This document shows, in pieces, positions 15,414 through 25,628 of a DNA stretch of 53,784 nucleotides (positions within the stretch are counted from its first letter, which is position 1; every line of letters starts with the position of its first letter). Location of the stretch: NCBI GenBank assembly GCA_015055615.1, contig SVHT01000010.1:1-53784 (forward strand). Direction: 5' to 3'. The stretch comes from Clostridiales bacterium. GTDB taxonomy: Bacteria > Bacillota > Clostridia > Christensenellales > Borkfalkiaceae. Below the pieces are notes generated by a model. The model ran no database searches. It was not told the origin of the DNA and worked only from the letters and a program-made list of their open reading frames with translations. Both the position numbers and the translations under genes were made by a program.

Positions 15414-17889
15414 GCGCAATCTCCTTTGCAAAATCGGTTACTTCTAAGCTTTCCGCCTTTGCGCCGTCGCCGCAGATATACACCGTCTTTTCTTCGCCCG
15501 CCTGCATATCGAAATAGTTGTCCGAATAGCTGTATTTATAATTGTCGGGCAGACGCAAGGTAACCGCTTTGACAAACGCGTTCGCCTTAATCGTCACCGC
15601 CAAACCGCAGCTCGTTTCCTTGACGGAGTAAGTATAATCGCTTGCAAATTGGCAGGTATGCCACATATCGTAGGAATAAACGTTTGCTATCTTTTCGCCG
15701 TTTACTACGCACTCTGCGTACAAATAGGTGTTGGGCATTGCGATTTCGCCACAAACTTCTATCTGCGCCACACCGTTTTCCCCAACGGAAAGGTCCACTT
15801 TCTTCGACCAAACGACTTCGCCTTGCAAGGTTTTTACGCCGTATTTTACGCAGGTATCGATTGCCTTGTAGGTGTCGTTAACCAGCGTCAACGCGGTCAC
15901 GCCCCCCTTCTTTTGCACAAAGGTGAGCAATACGGACGCATAGCTGTTCTTCATCTGATAATACGCTTGCTTGGGTTCGCAATAGTAATCGATAACCGAC
16001 CACGTTGCCGACGGCCAAATTTCCGAATACATCCAGTTCATAAACCCACCGCAACGAACCTTGTTAGCGCGCGCGTATTCGATTTCTGCGCGGAGCGCTT
16101 CGGCATGTACCGTCATGCCCTTTGCGATGAATTGACGGACGTTTGCGCTTTCGCCGTACAGCGTGCTCGCATAATAGTTTTCACGCTTTGCAAAGGTCAT
16201 CAAAATGGCCGCGTAAGGGTTATCCATCAATCTATCGTCCCAATATTCGTTCATGGGCCAGAGTTTATCTTCGGGGAAAATCTTGGACAAGCTTTCCTGC
16301 GAACAAGGTCCCATAATCGCGCATTCGGAAATAAACGGAACGTCCGTACCGCTGACGCACTCGCGATAGTTTTCAATACCCGCTTCAAGCGCCGCCTCAA
16401 AGCTACCCGCATGCGATTCGCCCGACGTCTTATCGTTGCCGATGTCGGTGAGCGCGCAAGGACTTTGACGGGCATAAGGGCGGGAATCGTCCAAATTCGT
16501 GACCAAACCGCGCAAAACGACGTCTACGAAATAGTCGCCGTGGCAGATTTGCAGACCGTACGTACCCGTTTTTTCATTACCGCCGCACCAATATACAATG
16601 GACGGATGATTTCTTAAACGCTTGATTTGATAGTTGATTTCCTTTTTCATGTTTTCCACGAAAGCGGGATCGTCTTCGGGAATATCCGCGCAAGCAAGCA
16701 TCAAGTCCTGCCATACCATCAAGCCCTTTTTATCGCAAAGGTCGTAGAATACGTCCTTTTCGTAAATACCGCCGCCCCAAACGCGGAGCATATTAAAGTT
16801 GCCCTCTACCGCTTGGTCGGTGAGTCTGTCGTATTTTTCGTCCGTAATCGCGCCGGTAAAACATTCCGCGGGCACCCAGTTAGAGCCTTTGACGAATACT
16901 TCCTTGCCGTTAATCACAAGTTTGTAGCCCATCGTGCGTTCGTCAACGGGTTTTTGGCTGAGTTCCACCGTTCTAAACGCCAAATTGCCGTGACGTTCGT
17001 CCACCGCCACGCCACCGCGGATAAGCTCTACCTTATAAGCGTACAAGGGGTGCTCGCCATAGCCCAAAGGCCACCAAAGCTGCGGGTTGTCGATACGGAT
17101 ATTGGCAAAATTCTTTCTGCCCGTAATCTTATATTCGTAAACTTTTCCGTTCGTTTCCGAGAGTTCCTCGTTGGGGCGAACCGCCACCGTGTAACGCAAA
17201 ATATCGTTTTCGCACTCTTTGTTGTGCTCTTTTACCGTCTTGCCGTTGAAATCGACCTGCGGACGGATACTGTAATTGAGCTCGGCAAAGAGCGAAACGT
17301 TGCCGTCGTTATAGGCTTTGTAGGAAACGTCCACCATACGGTTTTTCTTCACGCCTTTAACACGCACGTCTCCCCAAATGCCGTAACCGGGCATATCGGG
17401 CGCCCAGTCCCAACCAAAGTGGCATTGCGCTTTACGAATAAACAAACGCTTTACGTTGAACGTGCCAAAATAACCCCTATCGTCGATTTCGTCCATTTTC
17501 TTGGTCGTAGAAAGGAGTTTGACACGCAAAATATTTTTACCCGCCTTCGCGAGATTTTTTACAGAGTAAACGTACTGCAAGAACATATTGTCGCAGTAGC
17601 CAAGCAAGGTATCGTTGAAATAAATTTCCGCAAATGTGTCGATACCGTCGAATTCGAGCAAAATTTCTTCCGAAGAAAGAATTTCCTCGGGCAAAACGAA
17701 TTCGTTTTCGTACACGAAATCGCTGTCGGCAATCCAACGCAAATCGCGGTGATTGATACCGTAATACGGGTCTTTGATAAGCCCGTTATTATAAAAATCC
17801 AAGGTAACGTCACCAGGCACGTTTGCCGCCCACTTTTTACCTTGATATTGCATTGTCCAATTTTTGTTTAACGTTAAAACTGTGTTCAT
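15406..17889 (-). CDS. Beta-mannosidase, GH2
   Basis: 827 residues without signal peptide, close to the usual length of intracellular GH2 beta-mannosidases. A jelly-roll sugar-binding domain (about 1-180, with CHFGWDWAPDMPG typical of mannosidases) is followed by an Ig-like domain and the TIM barrel from about 310. Acid/base E439 lies in WCGGNEK and nucleophile E522 in FISECA. It should release beta-linked mannose from short beta-mannans or from the Man-beta-GlcNAc core of N-glycans. I start at the ATG at 17889, because the near promoter (17927-17955) would begin transcription inside the longer TTG frame. Two promoters lie upstream, one with the shared 21-bp AraC-type operator. Confidence 0.9.
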   Translation of the reverse strand: MNTVLTLNKNWTMQYQGKKWAANVPGDVTLDFYNNGLIKDPYYGINHRDLRWIADSDFVYENEFVLPEEILSSEEILLEFDGIDTFAEIYFNDTLLGYCDNMFLQYVYSVKNLAKAGKNILRVKLLSTTKKMDEIDDRGYFGTFNVKRLFIRKAQCHFGWDWAPDMPGYGIWGDVRVKGVKKNRMVDVSYKAYNDGNVSLFAELNYSIRPQVDFNGKTVKEHNKECENDILRYTVAVRPNEELSETNGKVYEYKITGRKNFANIRIDNPQLWWPLGYGEHPLYAYKVELIRGGVAVDERHGNLAFRTVELSQKPVDERTMGYKLVINGKEVFVKGSNWVPAECFTGAITDEKYDRLTDQAVEGNFNMLRVWGGGIYEKDVFYDLCDKKGLMVWQDLMLACADIPEDDPAFVENMKKEINYQIKRLRNHPSIVYWCGGNEKTGTYGLQICHGDYFVDVVLRGLVTNLDDSRPYARQSPCALTDIGNDKTSGESHAGSFEAALEAGIENYRECVSGTDVPFISECAIMGPCSQESLSKIFPEDKLWPMNEYWDDRLMDNPYAAILMTFAKRENYYASTLYGESANVRQFIAKGMTVHAEALRAEIEYARANKVRCGGFMNWMYSEIWPSATWSVIDYYCEPKQAYYQMKNSYASVLLTFVQKKGGVTALTLVNDTYKAIDTCVKYGVKTLQGEVVWSKKVDLSVGENGVAQIEVCGEIAMPNTYLYAECVVNGEKIANVYSYDMWHTCQFASDYTYSVKETSCGLAVTIKANAFVKAVTLRLPDNYKYSYSDNYFDMQAGEEKTVYICGDGAKAESLEVTDFAKEIAHA

Positions 17890-17926
17890 ATAAGCACAAA
17901 AATTCCTTTTGATTTTACTCAATATT

Positions 17927-17955
17927 ATTATAACATAAAAAAAGCGGATTGTAAA
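17927..17955 (-). promoter_or_regulatory. Proximal promoter of the beta-mannosidase operon
   Basis: -35 TTTACA (17950-17955), a 17-bp spacer and -10 TATAAT (17927-17932). Confidence 0.7.
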
Positions 17956-17993
17956 TGGTAAAATAAAAAGTTTTTCCTACCAATCCATATTAT

Positions 17994-18057
17994 ATTATAA
18001 CACGCTACGGTTATTTTGTCATTGAATAGAATTGCAATTATATGCTGTAAAATTGCA
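17994..18057 (-). promoter_or_regulatory. Distal promoter with AraC-type direct-repeat operator, site 1
   Basis: -10 TATAAT (17994-17999), 17-bp spacer, -35 ATGACA (18017-18022), then the operator at 18029-18057: half-sites GAATTGCA and AAATTGCA with 21-bp period and core ATATGCTG between them. The promoter has only GACA of the -35 consensus, so it should need an activator. The same design recurs at 34054-34118 and 37876-37940. Confidence 0.72.
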
Positions 18058-18156
18058 TTTACATAAAACAAAAAAACCACGAAGTTGTACGATTAGGCGC
18101 AACCCCTAGTTTTACCAAATCGAATTATTTACTTTTATTGCAATTTAACAAAATTT

Positions 18157-18180
18157 GGGGCGGAGTTTTCGCTCCGCCCC
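18157..18180 (-). terminator. Terminator-like hairpin at the end of the surface-protein operon
   Basis: The perfect stem GGGGCGGAG / CTCCGCCCC is followed on the minus strand by AAATTTTG, a weak U-tract. The 18058-18256 gap holds nothing else apparent. Confidence 0.6.
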
Positions 18181-18256
18181 TACCATAGCAAATCAACTAA
18201 ATACTTATTCGAATTGCTTTTGCATTTGTGTAAATTGCTTTACGCCGTTTGTTTAC

Positions 18257-21200
18257 TTACGCCTCTACAGAATCGTTGCCGTAGTTTGCAGTAGCATTAA
18301 AGTAAATCGTTACGGGGTTATCAGCTCTACCGTCAAACGTACTGATGTAAATGCCCATTTCACCCAAGCCAAGGTATGCGCGCAACGTATACAGCGTATT
18401 CGCCTTAAATCCCGTATTTTCGCTAAACGTATTACCCTCTGCGTCGAAAATCTGAAGTTTTCTTTCCACCGCACCTTTAGACGTACCGCCCAAGACGGTA
18501 ACGTCGTAATTACCTTCCACGCCGTCCCAGATGCAAAGCGTGGACATATCTCTCGATACGGAGAACTGGATGTCTACGTAATCAAAATTAGAAGAGGGAT
18601 TTACTCTTACACGGTTACCCCAAGCCGTAGTATTATCCGTTTCGGTCAAAACTACCGTCGTTCCTTCCGCAAAGCCAAGCGCCGTAACGTCGCCGTCATA
18701 TACGGGCAAATCAGCACCAGTATTTAAAACAACCGTCGTATCTTTCTTAACTACCTTTTCGAACGTAACGCCTTCGGGAAGAGTCGTCAACATTTGCGCC
18801 GTATTCTGCGCCCCGTCTGCAATTTCTTTACCAGAATAACCGATTGCCACGTAGCCTGCCGCTTTGATGGAAACGTTATTATACGTCGTCGTAGTAATGT
18901 CTGCGCCAAGCAACGTTTGCAAATCAAGATAGCTTGCGTCGATGGTAATATTGGAGTAGCTGGTATCGTCTTGCGCCTTAACAACCAACAAGCCTTCGTT
19001 CATTGCCCAGCTCATATTCTTGCTGTGCGCCGTTTTTACCGTAACGTTGATATTTTCAAAGGTACAGCCCCTTGCAAAATCCGCAAACAACGCGCAATAG
19101 TTACCCCAGAATCCGTCCGTACCCTGGTTATCATTGTAAACGACGTTGGTAACGTTGACGTTCTTCACCGTTGCTCTCTGCATACCGCCGAAGATACCGC
19201 CTGCGCCTACCGTGATGTTCTTAATCGTCTTGTTGTTTCCGTCAAATACGCCCGTAAAGAAGGATTTTTGATAGCTATAACCGCCCGCTACGATACCGTT
19301 ATTTTCCGTATAGGTGCTAAAATCAATATCGTCCGCAAGCATATAATAGCCCGCCTTATCGTTACCTGCTACGTCAGAATTACGATGCAACCCCGTATCT
19401 GCTTTACCGCCGACTGCCAATGCAACCAATTCTTCTGCGTTCGTAATGTACGTTACCGCAATTACGTTGCTGAACGAAATGATTTTGTCTGCGTTGCTAA
19501 GTACGACTTTCGCCTGATAGCTGCTAAGCGTTGCGGGGTCAATCGAAACGACCGCTTTACCTTCTTCGTTTACCGTGTACTCAACCGCTTCTTCGCCGTT
19601 GATAGAAACGGACCAAACGCTGCCTACCGTAAACGCTTCGTTTTCCAACGTAACGTTCTTATCGACATCCGTCTTGTATTCGGTCAAATCGAATGCTTTT
19701 TCGGGAGCCATAACGACTTCTTCATCGCCGAAGTACAGCTTGCCGTCTTCTACCTTCCAGAAACCGCCAAGCGAGGATACAACCGCGCCGTGCTTTTCGT
19801 CTGCAAGCAAATCTGCTACCGTTGCGAATTTCGCGCCCGTGTCGTTCGAATAATTGAAGTGCCAGAACGCCGTTGCGCCAGTACCTTGAGCAGCATCAAA
19901 TGCCGTCTTCGTTTCCGTCGTAAGATAATCTCTGTCGATTACGTAAATATTTTCCGATAAGTTATACGCAGAGTTCAAAAGGTATGCGTATTCAACGCCC
20001 GTAAAGACACAAGCCGTTACGTTTACAATAACGTTGGTTATCGTCGTATTACCGTGCTGCGTGATGACCTTCGTAGGTTCGCCTTGGCTTACACCGCTTT
20101 CAATCGATGCAAGGTCGACGTAAACGTTTTCTACAAAGCCGCCTCTGCCACCACGTTCAACAAGACCGGATCTTTGACCGAGCTTCAAGCCCGTGAACGC
20201 AATGTTCTTCAAGACGCCTTCTCTACCCATCGTGCCGATAAAGCCAGCGTATTGGCCATTGATTTCCATGCCTTTAATCGCATAGCCGTTACCGTCGAAT
20301 ACGCCACGGAAACCACCCTTGTCGCCTGCGCCCCAATCTTCTACGATTGCGCCGTCGACCATATTGTCAGCCGCGGGAGCAGTACCCGCTTTATACAGGC
20401 TTTGGTCTTTCCAAATGTTTATATTCTGGTAGCAAGCCGCCCAACGCGTACTGTATACGATATGCGACCAAAGCTTGTTGTATTCGATATCGGCGCCGAG
20501 CACGAAGTAACCGCTCTGTACAAAGCCCTTCTGCGCTTCGATATTCAAGCCAGCCTTCAATGCGTTATCCGCCGCAACGGTATACCATTGTTCAAGCTCT
20601 TCTGCGTTGTCGATAATCATCGTATAAACGCTGACGAACATTTCATATTTTGCTTCGTCCGTTTCAACCGTCATCAAAACGCCGTCGCCGAGGTCGGACA
20701 TCGCCGCGGGCATAGTGCCTACCGTAACCGTCGCGCCGTCGATACTGCCAAATCCTTTCGCCGCGTCGAATACTACGGTCGAACCGATTGCAATCTTCGA
20801 TACCGTGCCTTCTACCGCTTCGGGCAAGGTAATCGTGTTATTATTGTACACTTCCACCGTCATCGTAGCTTCAAGCTTGATGATTTGAGGAGCAACGGTG
20901 AATTCCTTTTCCGCTACTTTGCTACCGTCCATAAGCGACGTAGCCACTACCGTAAACGTATCGCCGATATTCGCGTCTGCCGCAATCGTTACAACGCCGT
21001 TTACAATCGAAACGCCCGCAACCTCTTCTTTCAAAGCAAACGTTACGAAAGCTTCGCTTACGTTCGTCGTAAGTTTAAGCGAGGTGTTTGCGTTCACAGA
21101 CGTTTCTTCGTTGGTGATTGCAACGTCAACGTCGTAGAAATCTTTAACCGACTGCATGGTGAGCATGCCGTTTTCGTTAACGTACCAAATAGCGCTGTCC

Positions 21201-23335
21201 CAAGCAGCGATAACTTCTGCAATTTCTTCGTTTGCAAACAATTCTGCCGTCGAACCGACTACCGCGCCGCTGTCGCCTGCGCCCGTATCAAGATTCCAGA
21301 ACGCACATGCCGCCGAACCGTCCTTCCACGAAATTCCCGTCAAAGGCAATCTTGCGTCGCCCACTACGTATACGTTGGTCGCATCTGCGCAAGCCATACC
21401 GCAAACGTAGGTGTATTCCTTGCTGAAAATATCTGCCTTAGATACGTCTACCACTACGTTATTCACGAAACGGCCGTCGCTTGCCGTGTCTCTGAAAAGA
21501 ACTGCTGTGATCTTCGGGTTATCGCCATCGGGAACACCGCTTGCAATCGAATCAAGCTGTACGTAAACGTTTTCAATCGTACCCTTACCGCGGTCTGCAA
21601 CCAAGCTCGCGCATGCGCCGATTTTTGCCTTCGTGAACGCTACGTCCTTAATCAAGCTACCAGCACCCATCGTAACGATGAACGAGGAGTAGTCGCCAGA
21701 CGTTTCCAGCCCTTCGATGTAATGACCTCTGCCATCGAACGTACCTTTAAAACCGCCGCTAAGGCCTGCGCCCCAGTCTTCCTGGAATGCGCCGTCTACA
21801 AGCGTGCCGTCCTTAACGCCGTCTACCCATATATTTGTGTTGTTATAACACAATGCCCAAAGCTCGCCGTATACCTTATACGGTCTCCACTGCTTGTTGT
21901 ATTGGATATCGTCGCCGAGCGCGAAGTAACCGCTGTATACCAAGCCCTTTTGCGCTTCGATACAAAGACCTTCTTTTACCGCATTTTCCGCAGCAACCTC
22001 TTGCCATTTGTCAAGTTCTTCTGCGTTGTTGATAATCATCGTGTAAACGTCGATGGGCTGCGAATAAATGAATTTATCCGTTTCAATCAACATAATCTTG
22101 CCTACGCCAAGGTCAGCCGCTTTGCAAGGCATACCTGCCTTATCTACGGTAACTACTGCCCCTTCGATACTACCAATGCCGTTTGCGCCGTCAAACAATA
22201 CGCCGCCTGCGATCGTTACCTTTTCAACGTTGGTCGACGCTTCTGCGGGGAGTTCAATCGTTTCCGTTGCCTCCGTTTCAATCGACATCGAGCCTTCCAA
22301 GGCTACCTGACCTTTTTCTACCGCTACGGTAAGGCTAATCGTAAGGTCCTTGCCACCGTACGCAGTCGTACCCGTCAAAACGCCTTCGCCTGCTTTTACA
22401 GCCGTAATCTTACCGTCCGCAATCGTGAATACGTCCGAATCCGTGTTCCACACAACCTCGAGCTCGTCTTCCTGCGGTTCGCCGTTCAATACGCCGTAAA
22501 TCGTACCGATTGCAAGCTCTTCGGTATCTACCGAACCAAACGTAAGCGTCGTCTTGTAGCCGTCTGTAACTGCCGAAATCTTTTCGTTGGGAATATCGAA
22601 ACCGTATTGGTTTTCCATAACCGTTACGGAAAACGTCTTTTCAATTTCATAACCGCGTACCGTCGTGGATACTTTATAAACAGCCGAGCCTACTGCGTTA
22701 CCTTCAAACGTCGCTTCCGCGCCGTCTACGGAAATCGTCGCAACGTCGTCGCCCGACACCTTTTCCCACGTATATTCAATACCGTATTCGTCGTCATCCA
22801 GCGTTTCGCCACCGAACACAACGCTCGCCAATACCGATTTCTGCGCGCCTGCGTAAACTTTAATTTCGGAAAGGTCGAATTCGATTTCGTGCAAAATATT
22901 CGTCTTTTCTATCGTCAGCTCGTGCGTTGCCGATTTGTCAGCGCCGCTTGCCGTGATGGTTACGGTACCCGCTTTATGCGCCGTTACCACACCGTTTGCG
23001 TCTACGGTTGCAATCGTTTCATCCGAAGATTCCCAAACGAGCGTGATTTCATCTTCCGAGCCCGTTACACTGCCGATAAGCGTCAACGTTTCAAATTCCT
23101 TCATCGTCGCGCTACCGTTAATCGTAATTACAATTTCGTCACCACCCAAATCAGGGGTATCCGAACTGTCGCCGGGCGTCACAGCCGAGCTGTCATCAAC
23201 CGATTCATTAGGCGTGGAAGAGGACGTGCCGCCACCGATGATGACGTTATCGTCTTTACCACAGGACGCCATTGCGCCAGAGAACGCAAGCGTTGCAATT
23301 ACGGACAAAATGAGCAATCTTGTTTTCTTTTTCAT
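18257..23335 (-). CDS. Giant surface lipoprotein with Big_2-like and beta-helix repeat modules
   Basis: 1692 residues with lipoprotein signal (GAMASC, C25) and a Ser/Thr/Asp-rich linker. A bacterial Ig-like domain (Big_2 type) lies at about 68-145, followed by further Ig-like strands to about 340. Then come large repeats: unit A about 345-740, unit B about 820-1205, and a diverged third about 1280-1500. Each has an AEEL-W/L-AA opening, a SGYF-LG-DI-YNK segment, a GxFDGxGxxIxGxE turn and stacked strands, as in right-handed beta-helix (GLUG-like) folds. It is probably a glycan-binding or degrading surface protein; no catalytic residue can be assigned. AAGGAG sets the ATG at 23335. It is the last gene of the ABC/surface operon. 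Confidence 0.72.
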   Translation of the reverse strand: MKKKTRLLILSVIATLAFSGAMASCGKDDNVIIGGGTSSSTPNESVDDSSAVTPGDSSDTPDLGGDEIVITINGSATMKEFETLTLIGSVTGSEDEITLVWESSDETIATVDANGVVTAHKAGTVTITASGADKSATHELTIEKTNILHEIEFDLSEIKVYAGAQKSVLASVVFGGETLDDDEYGIEYTWEKVSGDDVATISVDGAEATFEGNAVGSAVYKVSTTVRGYEIEKTFSVTVMENQYGFDIPNEKISAVTDGYKTTLTFGSVDTEELAIGTIYGVLNGEPQEDELEVVWNTDSDVFTIADGKITAVKAGEGVLTGTTAYGGKDLTISLTVAVEKGQVALEGSMSIETEATETIELPAEASTNVEKVTIAGGVLFDGANGIGSIEGAVVTVDKAGMPCKAADLGVGKIMLIETDKFIYSQPIDVYTMIINNAEELDKWQEVAAENAVKEGLCIEAQKGLVYSGYFALGDDIQYNKQWRPYKVYGELWALCYNNTNIWVDGVKDGTLVDGAFQEDWGAGLSGGFKGTFDGRGHYIEGLETSGDYSSFIVTMGAGSLIKDVAFTKAKIGACASLVADRGKGTIENVYVQLDSIASGVPDGDNPKITAVLFRDTASDGRFVNNVVVDVSKADIFSKEYTYVCGMACADATNVYVVGDARLPLTGISWKDGSAACAFWNLDTGAGDSGAVVGSTAELFANEEIAEVIAAWDSAIWYVNENGMLTMQSVKDFYDVDVAITNEETSVNANTSLKLTTNVSEAFVTFALKEEVAGVSIVNGVVTIAADANIGDTFTVVATSLMDGSKVAEKEFTVAPQIIKLEATMTVEVYNNNTITLPEAVEGTVSKIAIGSTVVFDAAKGFGSIDGATVTVGTMPAAMSDLGDGVLMTVETDEAKYEMFVSVYTMIIDNAEELEQWYTVAADNALKAGLNIEAQKGFVQSGYFVLGADIEYNKLWSHIVYSTRWAACYQNINIWKDQSLYKAGTAPAADNMVDGAIVEDWGAGDKGGFRGVFDGNGYAIKGMEINGQYAGFIGTMGREGVLKNIAFTGLKLGQRSGLVERGGRGGFVENVYVDLASIESGVSQGEPTKVITQHGNTTITNVIVNVTACVFTGVEYAYLLNSAYNLSENIYVIDRDYLTTETKTAFDAAQGTGATAFWHFNYSNDTGAKFATVADLLADEKHGAVVSSLGGFWKVEDGKLYFGDEEVVMAPEKAFDLTEYKTDVDKNVTLENEAFTVGSVWSVSINGEEAVEYTVNEEGKAVVSIDPATLSSYQAKVVLSNADKIISFSNVIAVTYITNAEELVALAVGGKADTGLHRNSDVAGNDKAGYYMLADDIDFSTYTENNGIVAGGYSYQKSFFTGVFDGNNKTIKNITVGAGGIFGGMQRATVKNVNVTNVVYNDNQGTDGFWGNYCALFADFARGCTFENINVTVKTAHSKNMSWAMNEGLLVVKAQDDTSYSNITIDASYLDLQTLLGADITTTTYNNVSIKAAGYVAIGYSGKEIADGAQNTAQMLTTLPEGVTFEKVVKKDTTVVLNTGADLPVYDGDVTALGFAEGTTVVLTETDNTTAWGNRVRVNPSSNFDYVDIQFSVSRDMSTLCIWDGVEGNYDVTVLGGTSKGAVERKLQIFDAEGNTFSENTGFKANTLYTLRAYLGLGEMGIYISTFDGRADNPVTIYFNATANYGNDSVEA

Positions 23336-23382
23336 ACATTTTCTCCTTATATATTTTTTAATCATTTTTGGAATTTTAGCTT

Positions 23383-23406
23383 TGGGGCGTTTTTAAAAAC
23401 GCCCCA
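23383..23406. other. 24-bp perfect palindrome between cistrons
   Basis: TGGGGCGTTTTT followed by its exact reverse complement. It lies between the DUF4838 gene and the giant lipoprotein gene, within one operon. Without a following T-run on the minus strand it fits an attenuator or mRNA-stabilising hairpin better than a full stop. Confidence 0.65.
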
Positions 23407-23433
23407 CGTTTTCTTTGTTTACTCGATATACGC

Positions 23434-25617
23434 TTAGTTTTTAAGCCACTTTTCAAACCAAGGTTTGATATCAATCCCTTCCGCGTGTTTAGTGTAATCA
23501 ATCAGCGCGCAATCAGCGATAAATTCTTCACGCATCTTATTTCTTTCCGTCGGCGTATAGTAACCCGAGTAATATTCGCACATCATATAACGAGGGAAAA
23601 TCGTTTCCGCAATGATATGCTTGTACAGAGATTCGTACAGTTCAGGATCGCTCGTCTTGTATTTCAAGATTGCCGTTTTCGCCTCTTCGCAAAGATCCAA
23701 CCAGTTTTGCAAGGTTGCATGAGGCCAGTACTTCGGTTCTTCCGAGTTCGAACGTCTTTGCGTATAGAAGATACCGGGATATTCTACCTGCAACTGTTCC
23801 ATGTGCGCTACGAGCATGCTGTGGAATTTTCTCATCGGCGCAGCCGCTTCGCGGAAGTAGTTTTCAAAGAATTTGTCTTTCAAAACACCTGCGTCAAGGT
23901 TTACTTCGTTCGACAGCGTATACGTCAAATACGTTCTCAACGTACCAAAGCCCGTGTAAATACCGTTTTCTCTGTCGCCCTGATTGAACAAGAACGTACC
24001 GCCCGCGTCTTTAAGGAAACGAATCGTATCGGGAATTGCGTCGTAGGAGTTATACGGTATAACGTATCTCGTGAAGTTCGTATCGTAAATCCAGCAATAC
24101 AATCTATCCGTGAGCAAGCCCCACTTTTCAAACGTTTCTTTGTGCTGTTTGTTTTCCGGATGATAGAAGGATTCTTCAAACGTTGCGTCGATAGGTGCGT
24201 AGAATACGCCGACGTGTTCGTTACATTCCAAACCGTCTTCATAGGTTCTGTGGAAAGGAAGTTCTACAATTTCCTCTTCGCCGTCGCCGTCACGGTCGTA
24301 TTGAAGAATATTTACCTTGTTACCGTCCGCGTCTTCAATGGCGTCCAAAGAGGGAACGGTGTACTCACCGTCCGTGCCTTCTACGGGCGCTTTTGACGTC
24401 TGTCTGTATGCAAAGAACAAAATCGTAACTTCACGCTTAGGCTTACCGGATTCTATTGCTTGACGTTCAAGTTCTGCCTGTACCATCGTATCCAAGTCGT
24501 TTACGAAGAACATGTACGTAACCGCAAGTGAATCGCTGAACGTTTTTTGCAACATCTTACACGTAGGACATATACAATGTCCAAAGTAGTCTTCACGCGT
24601 GAAGGTAATTACTGCTTCGTCGGGATAATTCTCAAGCGACTTCATAACCCCTTCAAACGCATACTGCAACATGGCGTCGTATTCTTCCTTGTTACCGTGC
24701 GCCGTATAGCAAAGCTGCAACATCGGTATCGCCGCTTCCCAAGCAAACCAGTCGGGATGCGCTTCGTATTCGGTTGTGGGAACGAAGTCGAAGGAATTGT
24801 GACAGAATTTATTGTTGATAAGCGCAAATACGTCTTCCTTGGTTATAGGCGAAGCCATATAGCTGGTGCTTGCCATCTTACCGCTGTTCCACGTCAAATC
24901 AAAGTCGGGTTTTTCCACGATGTCCATCGTAGGCAACGTCGCGCCGTCTTTCGTGTATACGATCGTGTCGTACGAATACCATTCGTAACCGACTACTTCA
25001 CGAAGAAATGCCTGCGCTACCTTTTGGTAACCGTAGAAAGAGTTTATCTTCATGAATACCGAGTCACCCATCGTCTTAATCATATAACCGCTATAATCAA
25101 GCTCGACGTCGTCTCTCCAAGTAATACCTGCTTCCTCTTCCAATTTCTCGTGCGATAACACGATATATTTGGTAGACGGTGTATACTCTAACAATCTGTT
25201 TGCAACCGATTCCGTATCGATTTCCAAGTTTTGATCCACGTCTACGAAAATCGACAAACCCGCGCCCGTTGCTTTCCTGATTTGCTGCGTAAGGAAGTTT
25301 GCAGCGTCCATTGCTCTCGAATCATTCGTTCCTAATACGATGATGTAATCGGTTTTCCCGTCTACGACAAAGGGTCTATCCGATGCGGTAACCTTTCTGT
25401 CGTGCAAAAGCTTTTCTTCGCTGACGTAATGTTCCGCGCCGTCGCTCATAGTTCCGCCGTCGATATAATCGCGGTCGTCGCTGGGCGTATCCACAGAGGA
25501 GCTAGAAGAATTGTCGCTGGGATAATTAACCACACCGCCATCGCTTTTACCGCAAGCTGCAAGACTCGTTGATACCAACAATGCAGCCAATAAAAGTGCT
25601 GAAAGTTTCTTTTTCAT
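23434..25617 (-). CDS. DUF4838-domain lipoprotein, putative glycoside hydrolase
   Basis: 727 residues with lipobox SLAAC (C22) and a Ser/Asp linker. The body matches DUF4838 proteins (PF16126): an N-terminal domain resembling those before GH67/GH20-type barrels (VLGTNDSRAMDAANFLTQQIRKATG) and a TIM-barrel-like central region. That region has HPDWFAWE, FTREDYFGHCICPTCKMLQ and a helical C-terminus. The family is tied to polysaccharide loci but no substrate is established. It is anchored outside the cell, so it probably trims the glycan before import. An AGGAGG ribosome site lies upstream, 11 nt after the stop of the preceding gene, indicating tight coupling. Confidence 0.8.
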   Translation of the reverse strand: MKKKLSALLLAALLVSTSLAACGKSDGGVVNYPSDNSSSSSVDTPSDDRDYIDGGTMSDGAEHYVSEEKLLHDRKVTASDRPFVVDGKTDYIIVLGTNDSRAMDAANFLTQQIRKATGAGLSIFVDVDQNLEIDTESVANRLLEYTPSTKYIVLSHEKLEEEAGITWRDDVELDYSGYMIKTMGDSVFMKINSFYGYQKVAQAFLREVVGYEWYSYDTIVYTKDGATLPTMDIVEKPDFDLTWNSGKMASTSYMASPITKEDVFALINNKFCHNSFDFVPTTEYEAHPDWFAWEAAIPMLQLCYTAHGNKEEYDAMLQYAFEGVMKSLENYPDEAVITFTREDYFGHCICPTCKMLQKTFSDSLAVTYMFFVNDLDTMVQAELERQAIESGKPKREVTILFFAYRQTSKAPVEGTDGEYTVPSLDAIEDADGNKVNILQYDRDGDGEEEIVELPFHRTYEDGLECNEHVGVFYAPIDATFEESFYHPENKQHKETFEKWGLLTDRLYCWIYDTNFTRYVIPYNSYDAIPDTIRFLKDAGGTFLFNQGDRENGIYTGFGTLRTYLTYTLSNEVNLDAGVLKDKFFENYFREAAAPMRKFHSMLVAHMEQLQVEYPGIFYTQRRSNSEEPKYWPHATLQNWLDLCEEAKTAILKYKTSDPELYESLYKHIIAETIFPRYMMCEYYSGYYTPTERNKMREEFIADCALIDYTKHAEGIDIKPWFEKWLKN

Positions 25618-25628
25618 CTTTATCCTCC

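Noticed and set aside
17889-17922. Upstream TTG start for the beta-mannosidase
   Set aside because: It lies at or before the transcription start predicted from the proximal promoter and lacks a usable ribosome site.
20054-23437. A 1127-codon open frame antisense to the giant lipoprotein gene
   Set aside because: It mirrors the codon usage of the sense gene, is Arg/Phe/Cys-rich without domains, and has no promoter or ribosome site. Similar antisense frames lie opposite 26718-28793 and 31103-32968.
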